Positions 1 through 5,230 of a stretch of DNA of 5,230 bases are shown piece by piece. The stretch comes from an uncultured Methylococcaceae bacterium (GTDB taxonomy: Bacteria > Pseudomonadota > Gammaproteobacteria > Methylococcales > Methylomonadaceae): positions 1 to 5,230 of the forward strand of contig CAIVAH010000116.1 in assembly GCA_903903765.1 (NCBI GenBank). The letters run 5' to 3'. A model generated the notes under the pieces. The model was not told where the DNA came from, searched no databases, and was given only the letters and a program-made list of their open reading frames with translations. Both the position numbers and the translations under genes were made by a program. Numbering within the stretch: the first letter of the stretch is position 1; each line of letters begins with the position of its first letter.

Positions 1-45
1 ACCGGATTTTGAATCCGGCGCGTCTACCAGTTCCGCCATCCCGGC
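1..45 (-). tRNA. tRNA-Leu, anticodon CAA, 5' part only (3' part lies beyond the left edge)
   Basis: The minus strand, read from 45 down to 1, begins with a 7-nt acceptor strand (GCCGGGA), then the D arm with the GGTAGAC signature typical of leucine tRNAs, then the anticodon arm. The anticodon stem pairs 14-18 with 2-6 around a 7-nt loop (TTCAAAA). This puts anticodon CAA at 11-9, so the tRNA reads UUG codons. The anticodon arm and D-loop resemble E. coli leuX as I remember it. The variable arm, T arm and 3' acceptor strand are not in the window, so the class II long variable arm cannot be confirmed. It is transcribed away from queA. Its CAA anticodon is not a queuosine target, so it has no functional tie to the neighbouring queA. 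Confidence 0.93.
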
Positions 46-70
46 ACAGTTCGATTATTATAAGAACTGT
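46..70. repeat. 7-bp perfect inverted repeat around the tRNA -10 box
   Basis: ACAGTTC at 46-52 is matched exactly by GAACTGT at 64-70, with an 11-nt AT-rich spacer between them. The pairing stops at both ends (45/71 and 53/63 do not match). It begins immediately outside the tRNA 5' end and brackets the presumed -10 element. No T-run follows on either strand, so it does not look like an intrinsic terminator. It could be an operator-like dyad, a small hairpin in the tRNA leader, or chance in an AT-rich spacer. Confidence 0.4.
57..62 (-). promoter_or_regulatory. Probable -10 box of the tRNA-Leu promoter
   Basis: On the minus strand positions 62-57 read TATAAT, a perfect sigma-70 -10 hexamer. 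It predicts a start near position 50, about five bases ahead of the mature tRNA 5' end, which suits a tRNA gene. No good -35 hexamer lies at 16-18 bp spacing; the best candidates there resemble TAGCTT or AGCTTT. The call therefore rests on the -10 match and its position alone. The box sits inside the loop of a 7-bp inverted repeat (46-52 and 64-70). Confidence 0.4.
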
Positions 71-133
71 TATCCTTAAAAGCTAGTAAATTTTTTATGT
101 GAAATGCTTTATAAACTGATAATATCGTCCGTT

Positions 134-1150
134 ATGAAAAAAAGTGACTTTAATTACCATCTTCCAGAATCGTTAATCGCCCAATTCCCATTAGCAGAAC
201 GCGACGCGAGTCGTATGCTGTGTATGGAACGGCAGACGGGTGCCTTATCAGATAGGCATTTTACTGACTTTATAAATCAGCTTACCAGTCAAGATCTTCT
301 GGTATTTAATAATACTAAAGTTATTCCAGCGCGTTTATACGGTAATAAACAAAGTGGCGGGAAGATTGAGATACTGATTGAGCGGGTGCAGAATGCGCAT
401 CAAGCTATTGCCCATGTAAGGGCTAGTAAAGCCCCAAAGCCAGATACGGTTATTGAATTGGATGGTGGCCATTCTTGTAAGGTATTAGGTAGAGTGGATG
501 ACTTATTCCAATTAGATTTTGGCACGTTGGATATTTTAAATTTACTCGACGCTATTGGACATATTCCTTTACCGCCTTATATTACTCGAGCGGATGAAGC
601 GTCTGATTTAACGCGTTATCAAACGGTATTTGCCAAAGAATCGGGAGCCGTAGCCGCTCCGACCGCAGGATTACATTTTGATTTAGCTATGCTGGATAAA
701 ATTAAGGCTAAAAATATAGCAACGGCATTTGTTACCTTGCATGTGGGTAGTGGTACATTTCAGCCGGTTCGTGTCGAAAATTTGGCTGAACATTTAATGC
801 ATAAAGAATATTATGCTGTGTCTCAACAGACTGTTGATGCCGTTAATGCAACTAAAACCCAAGGAGGGCGAGTTATAGCCATTGGAACAACAGCAGTTAG
901 GGCTTTAGAGTCCGCTTCACGCAGTGGTGTTCTTACTGCAGGCTATGGTGATACGGATTTATTTATTACGCCAGGTTACCAATTTAAAGCGGTAGATGCG
1001 CTGTTAACCAATTTTCATTTACCGGAATCAACCTTATTAATGTTGGTGTCTGCCTTTGCGGGTTATGAACCTACTATGCAGGCTTACCAACATGCCATTG
1101 ATAAGTCTTATCGATTTTTTAGTTATGGCGATGCCATGTTTTTAAGTTAA
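134..1150 (+). CDS. queA: S-adenosylmethionine:tRNA ribosyltransferase-isomerase QueA
   Basis: QueA moves the ribosyl part of S-adenosylmethionine onto 7-aminomethyl-7-deazaguanine at position 34 of tRNAs for Asp, Asn, His and Tyr and isomerises it, giving epoxyqueuosine; it is a cytoplasmic enzyme of queuosine synthesis. Family blocks are present in order: [15 protein letters not shown] (54-68), GHIPLPPYI (142-150), the block ending [12 protein letters not shown] (171-182), [10 protein letters not shown] (203-212), [10 protein letters not shown] (251-260), TNFHLPEST (292-300) and [10 protein letters not shown] (326-335). The frame is intact; its 338 aa are slightly shorter than E. coli QueA (about 356) because the C-terminal tail is missing. 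The frame is open back to an ATG at 104, but I chose the ATG at 134 because [16 protein letters not shown] matches the start of E. coli QueA (MRVTDFSFELPESLIA). Neither start has a clear Shine-Dalgarno. The usual partner tgt does not follow; mfd does, after 34 nt. Confidence 0.96.
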   Translation: MKKSDFNYHLPESLIAQFPLAERDASRMLCMERQTGALSDRHFTDFINQLTSQDLLVFNNTKVIPARLYGNKQSGGKIEILIERVQNAHQAIAHVRASKAPKPDTVIELDGGHSCKVLGRVDDLFQLDFGTLDILNLLDAIGHIPLPPYITRADEASDLTRYQTVFAKESGAVAAPTAGLHFDLAMLDKIKAKNIATAFVTLHVGSGTFQPVRVENLAEHLMHKEYYAVSQQTVDAVNATKTQGGRVIAIGTTAVRALESASRSGVLTAGYGDTDLFITPGYQFKAVDALLTNFHLPESTLLMLVSAFAGYEPTMQAYQHAIDKSYRFFSYGDAMFLS

Positions 1151-1184
1151 AACTGCCCCTCACTTTAAATAAATCTACTTTCTG

Positions 1185-4100
1185 ATGTCTAATTCTCCAA
1201 TCTTTTCACCTACTATTCCAAACGCTACAGACTCAGTTGTTATTTGGTCTGGTTTAAGCGGTTGTGCCGATGCTTTAACCTTGGCCAATGCGATTAATAA
1301 CACACAGCAACTTTTTGTTATTATTACACCGGATAGTCAAACTGCTTTACGCTTAGAACATGAATTAGCCTTTTTCTTAGCAGCCAATATTCCTTTGTTA
1401 CATTTTCCCGATTGGGAAACCTTGCCTTATGATGTGTTTAGTCCTTTATCGGAAATTATCTCAGAACGTTTAAAGACCTTAGCGTTATTACCCGAAGTTA
1501 AACGGGGCGCCTTGATTTTATCGGCAACCACTTTAATGCATCGACTGGCACCTAGAGAACATGTGTTAGCGAATAGTTTTTCTATTAAAGTCGGTGATAT
1601 CTTTAATTTAGAACTCAATCGTATTAAGTTAGAGAGTGTCGGTTATCAGTGTGTTTCGCAGGTTTATCAACATGCGGAGTTTGCCGTTAGAGGGGCTATT
1701 GTGGATTTATTTCCTATGGGAAGTAAGCTGCCTTATCGAATCGAGTTATTTGATGATGAAGTGGAATCAATTCGTACCTTTGACCCTGAGTCACAACGGT
1801 CTTTAGATAAAATCACTCAAATTCAATTATTTCCTGCGCGAGAATTTCCGTTTACTGATGAGTCTATTAAATTATTTAGACAAGCTTTTAGAGCACAATT
1901 CCCGGATACATCGCCCAAAAATACCTTGTATGTGGATATTAGTAAGGGCATTACACCCAACGGCATCGAGTATTATTTACCTTTGTTTGTAGAACAGACT
2001 GCAACGCTATTTGAGTATTTACCAAAGTCTGCAGTGTTAGTGGTTGCTGAAAATATTAATGCTACGGCAGCGGAATTTTATGCCGAAGCAGAAGAGCGTT
2101 ATGAGCAAAGAAAATATGATTTAGAACGGCCGTTATTAAAGCCTGAACAGTTATTTTTATCGGCCGAATTATTAGCCGCACAGTTAGCTAAATTTGCCCG
2201 TATTACCTTATCACAACATACCATCGGTGCAGATCAAGCTTCGACTTGTTTGCCATTGCCGAATGTGATGTTGGATATTAAAGCCACAACGCCAGCCGCC
2301 CATTTACAACATTTTATTGATTCCTTTGCCGGTAAGATTTTATTTGTTTCTGAGTCAGCAGGCCGAAGAGAAGCTTTAATTGACAGACTACGTATTAATA
2401 AGGTCTCAGTAAAAGTAGTTGAGAGTTGGCAAGCTTTTCTTGATTCAGAAGTATCGCCATGTATGATAGTGGCCCCCATAGAGAGCGGGCTTTGTTTAGC
2501 TAATCCCGCCATTGCTATTATTACCGAAAGCCAATTATCCGGTGAAAAAGTCTTACAAAGACGTAGAAGAAAACAATCTGCCACCAAAGAATTAGAAAAC
2601 ATAGTCAATAACTTGAATGAGTTGACGATTGGCTCGGCCGTGGTCCATAGAGATCATGGGGTAGGACGGTATCTGGGTTTACAAACCTTACAAATCGGTG
2701 GGATTACTTCGGAATTTTTAACTTTAGAATACGCTAATCACGATAAGTTGTATGTGCCAGTTTCAACCTTGTATGTGATAGGTCGTTATACCGGTATGAA
2801 TCCCGATGACGCACCTTTACATAAGTTGGGCGGCGAACAATGGTCTAAGCTTAAACAAAAAGCCATTGAAAAGATTCGTGATGTGGCGGCAGAGTTATTA
2901 GAAATTCATGCTAAAAGAGCCCTTAAAGCAGGGCATGCTTTTGTTATTGAGCAGAGCGAATATCAAACTTTTGCAGATGCGTTTGCTTTTGAAGAAACCC
3001 CTGATCAACAAACCGCTATTGAAGCAATTCTTGTTGATATGGCCAGTGGCCAACCGATGGATCGCGTTATCTGTGGTGATGTAGGGTTTGGTAAAACAGA
3101 AGTATCTATGCGGGCCGCTTTTATTGCTGCTCAAAGTGGTAAACAAGTCGCCGTACTCGTACCGACTACGTTGTTAGCGCAGCAACATTATCAGAATTTT
3201 AGAGATCGATTTGCTGATTGGCCTTTTAGAGTCGAGGTCATGTCTCGGTTTGTGACCGCTAAAGAAATTAAACAAATCACCGCCGATTTAGCGGACGGTA
3301 AAGTGGATATAGTGATTGGTACCCATACCTTGTTATCCAAAGAACTTAAGTTTAAAGAATTGGGTTTAGTGATTATTGATGAAGAGCATCGGTTTGGTGT
3401 ACGTCAAAAGGAACATTTTAAGAAGTTGCGTAGTGAGATTGATTTTTTAACCTTAACCGCTACGCCGATTCCTAGAACGTTAAACATGGCGATGTCGGGT
3501 TTGCGAGATATCTCTATTATTGCCAGTCCACCGCCTAATCGCCATGCGATTAAAACGTTTATTACTGAGTGGGTTGATGCGCAAGTTAAAGAGGCTTGTT
3601 TACGGGAAATTAAACGCGGTGGTCAGGTGTTTTTCTTACACAATGAAGTCAAAACCATGGAGAAGATGGCGCGAGAGTTATCAGAGTTGATTCCTGAGGC
3701 GCGTATTGAGATTGCCCATGGTCAAATGCCTGAGCGTGAACTTGAACGCATTATGTTAGATTTTTATCATCAACGTTTTAATCTGTTAATTTGCTCAACG
3801 ATTATAGAGAGTGGTATAGATATACCAAGTGCAAATACCATTGTTATTAATCGTGCTGATAAATTAGGGTTAGCGCAATTGCATCAATTAAGAGGTCGAG
3901 TAGGGCGCTCGCATCATCGGGCTTATGCTTACTTTATTGTGCCGCCAAAATCGCTATTAACTAAAGATGCTCAAAAGCGTTTAGAAGCGGTTGAGGCGTC
4001 TGGTGATTTAGGAGCAGGTTTTATGTTGTCATCGCATGATCTTGAGATTAGAGGGGCGGGTGAATTATTAGGCGATGGTCAAAGTGGTCAAATTCAAGAG

Positions 4101-4634
4101 ATTGGTTTTACACTTTATACAGAATTATTAGATCGAGCGGTTAATTCCTTAAAGTCAGGTAAGCAACCTGAGTTAGATGCGCCTATGGATCATGGAGCGG
4201 AAGTTGATTTACAAGCGGCGGCCTTAATTCCAGAAGATTATTTGCCCGATATTCATTCCAGATTAGTTTTATATAAACGTATTTCAAGTGCTGAAACTCC
4301 GGCTGATTTACGTGAGTTGCAAGTCGAAATGATAGATCGTTTTGGTTTATTACCTGAGCAAGTTAAAACCTTATTCAGTGTGACTGAGTTAAAACAACAA
4401 GCTGAAATACTAGGTATTAAAAAGATTGAGGCTAATAGTGGTGGTGGTCGTATTATCTTTAGCACTGAACCAAAAATAAATGCCGAGCAATTGATTAATT
4501 TGATCCAAACCCGTGCCAGTGTATTTAAGTTCGATGGCGCTGATAAATTAAAGTATATTAAAACCTTTGAAACGACAGATCAAAAAATAGAATTTATCAG
4601 CCATTTATTAGTTTTATTAACCCCAACCGAGTAA
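1185..4634 (+). CDS. mfd: Transcription-repair coupling factor Mfd
   Basis: Mfd is an ATP-driven DNA translocase that pushes stalled RNA polymerase off DNA lesions and recruits UvrA to start nucleotide excision repair. Its 1149 aa match the E. coli length (1148). The UvrB-like region (about 1-350) has DWETLPYDVFSP (76-87) and the UvrA-contact residues Arg169, Arg185 and Phe189, equivalent to E. coli R165, R181 and F185. Its Walker A site is degenerate (WSGLSGCAD, 21-29), as expected for Mfd. The RNA-polymerase-interacting domain (about 480-550) contains VVHRDHGVGRYLGL (486-499). The RecG-like motor has Walker A GDVGFGKTE (631-639), the DEEH box (732-735), TATPIPRTL (758-766), RGRVGR (903-908) and the TRG motif HDLEIRGAGELLG (951-963) with Arg956 and Gln966. 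The C-terminal D7 domain (about 1000-1149) is present. No frameshift. No clear Shine-Dalgarno precedes the ATG; the start is supported by alignment and length. Probably co-transcribed with queA and the following cupin gene. Confidence 0.98.
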   Translation: MSNSPIFSPTIPNATDSVVIWSGLSGCADALTLANAINNTQQLFVIITPDSQTALRLEHELAFFLAANIPLLHFPDWETLPYDVFSPLSEIISERLKTLALLPEVKRGALILSATTLMHRLAPREHVLANSFSIKVGDIFNLELNRIKLESVGYQCVSQVYQHAEFAVRGAIVDLFPMGSKLPYRIELFDDEVESIRTFDPESQRSLDKITQIQLFPAREFPFTDESIKLFRQAFRAQFPDTSPKNTLYVDISKGITPNGIEYYLPLFVEQTATLFEYLPKSAVLVVAENINATAAEFYAEAEERYEQRKYDLERPLLKPEQLFLSAELLAAQLAKFARITLSQHTIGADQASTCLPLPNVMLDIKATTPAAHLQHFIDSFAGKILFVSESAGRREALIDRLRINKVSVKVVESWQAFLDSEVSPCMIVAPIESGLCLANPAIAIITESQLSGEKVLQRRRRKQSATKELENIVNNLNELTIGSAVVHRDHGVGRYLGLQTLQIGGITSEFLTLEYANHDKLYVPVSTLYVIGRYTGMNPDDAPLHKLGGEQWSKLKQKAIEKIRDVAAELLEIHAKRALKAGHAFVIEQSEYQTFADAFAFEETPDQQTAIEAILVDMASGQPMDRVICGDVGFGKTEVSMRAAFIAAQSGKQVAVLVPTTLLAQQHYQNFRDRFADWPFRVEVMSRFVTAKEIKQITADLADGKVDIVIGTHTLLSKELKFKELGLVIIDEEHRFGVRQKEHFKKLRSEIDFLTLTATPIPRTLNMAMSGLRDISIIASPPPNRHAIKTFITEWVDAQVKEACLREIKRGGQVFFLHNEVKTMEKMARELSELIPEARIEIAHGQMPERELERIMLDFYHQRFNLLICSTIIESGIDIPSANTIVINRADKLGLAQLHQLRGRVGRSHHRAYAYFIVPPKSLLTKDAQKRLEAVEASGDLGAGFMLSSHDLEIRGAGELLGDGQSGQIQEIGFTLYTELLDRAVNSLKSGKQPELDAPMDHGAEVDLQAAALIPEDYLPDIHSRLVLYKRISSAETPADLRELQVEMIDRFGLLPEQVKTLFSVTELKQQAEILGIKKIEANSGGGRIIFSTEPKINAEQLINLIQTRASVFKFDGADKLKYIKTFETTDQKIEFISHLLVLLTPTE

Positions 4635-4638
4635 CGTG

Positions 4639-5004
4639 ATGCCAGCTCTTGTCATAAAAGCGAATGAAGCAGAAGAATATTATTTTGATGAAGGTTGTTA
4701 TATCTTAGAATTATCTAATACGCTGAATGATCCGGCTGTATCCATCGCAAGAGCTCGCGTTAAACCGGGTGTTACCACTAAATTACATCGCTTAAAGGGC
4801 GTGGTCGAGCGCTATGTGATAATTTCTGGTCAGGGTGTATTTGATGTGCCTGATGAACCTACACAAAACTTAGCGTCTGGCGATGTGGTTATTATCCCGC
4901 CGATGTCTCCGCAAAGTATTACTAACACTGGTACTGAGGATTTAATCTTCTTAGCCATCTGTAGCCCACGGTTTACGGTCGATATTTACGAAAATATGGC
5001 GTAA
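4639..5004 (+). CDS. Small single-domain cupin protein, function unknown
   Basis: This 121-aa protein has one cupin beta-barrel and no signal peptide or membrane segment, so it is probably cytoplasmic. Cupin motif 1 spans Gly44 to Gly64/Gly66: His50 and Glu57 are kept, but the second histidine of HxH is Leu52. Motif 2 (GDVVIIPPMSPQSITN, 81-96) keeps the frame of the fold, but the usual glycine is Met89 and the usual histidine is Gln92. Two of four standard metal ligands are therefore missing. I recall related bacterial cupins with the same HRL and ERYVI pattern and a C-terminal FLAICxPRF segment (here 104-112), so the loss may be a family trait. I chose the ATG at 4639, four nt after the mfd stop; a GTG at 4636 directly before it is in frame, but the GAG at 4629-4631 is better spaced for 4639. 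The tight spacing implies co-transcription with mfd. The substrate cannot be predicted. Confidence 0.88.
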   Translation: MPALVIKANEAEEYYFDEGCYILELSNTLNDPAVSIARARVKPGVTTKLHRLKGVVERYVIISGQGVFDVPDEPTQNLASGDVVIIPPMSPQSITNTGTEDLIFLAICSPRFTVDIYENMA

Positions 5005-5075
5005 ACATTGGACTACAGGCCTAAAGACTTGTTATTATCACTATGGCCGATCAAAATTGATTGCCCCCCTCAAAA

Positions 5076-5104
5076 TTCACCTGCTGTTAGGCGAAAGTTA
5101 CAAA
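5076..5104 (+). promoter_or_regulatory. Weak candidate sigma-70 promoter for the dehydrogenase gene
   Basis: TTCACC at 5076-5081 and TACAAA at 5099-5104 each match the -35 and -10 consensus at four of six positions, with an ideal 17-bp spacer. Transcription would begin near 5111, just ahead of the ribosome binding site, leaving a short leader of about 12 nt. Matches of this quality are common in AT-rich DNA, so this is only a candidate. Confidence 0.2.
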
Positions 5105-5112
5105 TAATCTGT

Positions 5113-5116
5113 GGAG
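5113..5116 (+). promoter_or_regulatory. Ribosome binding site of the dehydrogenase gene
   Basis: GGAG lies six bases ahead of the ATG at 5123 and is the clearest Shine-Dalgarno in the window. It fixes the start of the partial gene that runs off the right edge. Confidence 0.75.
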
Positions 5117-5122
5117 TTAATT

Positions 5123-5230
5123 ATGCATAATGTCACGTTAATAAAAGGTGATGGAATTGGTCCGTCTATCATGGATGAAGCGGTAAAAGTTATTGATGCG
5201 TCAGGTGTAAAAATTAACTGGGAAGAAGCG
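5123..5230 (+). CDS. Isocitrate/isopropylmalate dehydrogenase family protein, N-terminal part; probably NAD-dependent isocitrate dehydrogenase
   Basis: Only the first 36 codons are present and the gene is cut by the right edge. They begin [20 protein letters not shown]. The GDGIGP motif at residues 9-14 follows a short beta strand and precedes a helix (about 15-25), which is the N-terminal signature of beta-decarboxylating dehydrogenases that oxidise isocitrate or 3-isopropylmalate with NAD(P). The variant [13 protein letters not shown], with Ser where isopropylmalate dehydrogenases usually have Glu, is what I recall from short NAD-type isocitrate dehydrogenases of proteobacteria such as methanotrophs, so I favour a TCA-cycle role. 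Isopropylmalate or tartrate dehydrogenase cannot be excluded from this fragment. The start is supported by GGAG six bases upstream. The 118-bp gap suggests its own promoter rather than membership in the mfd transcript. Confidence 0.8.
   Translation, partial: MHNVTLIKGDGIGPSIMDEAVKVIDASGVKINWEEA

Larger units (their letters stand above)
5005..5122. other. Intergenic region with small repeats and no clear terminator
   Basis: This 118-bp stretch separates the cupin from the next gene. It holds a short dyad, ATCAA-aa-TTGAT at 5050-5061, which extends to 5048-5063 with one mismatch. The octamer TCAAAATT occurs at 5051-5058 and again at 5070-5077, 19 bp apart, on either side of a run of six C (5064-5069). 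No GC-rich hairpin followed by a T-run is seen, so an intrinsic terminator for the queA-mfd-cupin transcript is not supported, and read-through or Rho-dependent ending is possible. No convincing coding frame is seen in it. Confidence 0.5.

Noticed and set aside
110..125. Possible queA promoter elements (TATAAA at 110-115, or TGATAATAT at 117-125)
   Set aside because: The -10-like matches are fair, but no usable -35 lies at 16-18 bp spacing and the implied leader would be only a few bases long. The evidence is too thin for a feature.
104..133. Ten-residue N-terminal extension of QueA from the ATG at 104
   Set aside because: The added residues ([10 protein letters not shown]) have no counterpart in E. 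coli QueA, no ribosome binding site precedes 104, and they overlap AT-rich DNA that looks more like promoter than coding sequence.
1..134. tRNA edge as an integration site for a mobile element
   Set aside because: The tRNA 3' end, where attachment sites normally lie, is outside the window. No integrase or direct repeat is present inside it.
1142..1170. Possible promoter for mfd at the queA end (TTAAGT and TTAAAT)
   Set aside because: The -35 matches only three of six positions and the -10 four of six, as expected by chance in AT-rich DNA.
2234..2608. 124-codon minus-strand open frame inside mfd
   Set aside because: It lies wholly antisense to a well-conserved stretch of mfd, resembles no family I know, and has no ribosome binding site or context. 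It is a shadow of the real gene, as are the shorter antisense frames at 1427-1618, 2898-3146 and 4253-4465.
5005..5063. Possible terminator after the cupin gene
   Set aside because: The GGCC pair near 5018-5021 and 5045-5048 has four-base arms with a long loop, and the ATCAA/TTGAT dyad is AT-rich and followed by C, not T. Neither fits an intrinsic terminator.
5019..5092. Long-range inverted repeat GCCTAA (5019-5024) with TTAGGC (5087-5092)
   Set aside because: Six bases of pairing across 62 nt is likely chance, and no riboswitch-like core or conserved motif is visible between the arms.

Overview
The window reads as an ordinary chromosomal housekeeping segment from a gammaproteobacterium. QueA and Mfd both align along nearly their whole length with my recollection of the E. 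coli proteins. The DNA is moderately AT-rich and uses many TTA leucine codons. The short-type NAD-isocitrate-dehydrogenase-like start at the right edge, and a small cupin directly behind mfd, remind me of methanotrophs of the Methylococcales or related sulfur/methyl-oxidising lineages. That finer placement is a weak inference.

Layout, left to right. The left edge holds the 5' part of a minus-strand tRNA-Leu(CAA), cut by the window. An 88-bp divergent AT-rich spacer follows, with a perfect TATAAT placed for the tRNA and set inside a 7-bp inverted repeat. Then come three closely spaced plus-strand genes: queA (queuosine tRNA modification), mfd (transcription-repair coupling factor, full length and intact), and a 121-aa single-domain cupin starting 4 nt after the mfd stop. 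A 118-bp intergenic region follows, with no convincing terminator. At the right edge are the first 36 codons of an isocitrate/isopropylmalate dehydrogenase family gene with a good ribosome binding site.

How the genes fit together. QueA finishes the queuine precursor on tRNAs with GUN anticodons. Mfd clears stalled RNA polymerase and recruits UvrA for repair. The two share no pathway, so their pairing is probably only shared transcription. The cupin is of unknown function. Its position suggests co-transcription with mfd, and its motifs lack two of the usual metal-binding histidines. I found no mobile element, CRISPR array, frameshift or pseudogene, and no clear sign of an undescribed system. 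The cupin next to mfd is the item most worth following up.
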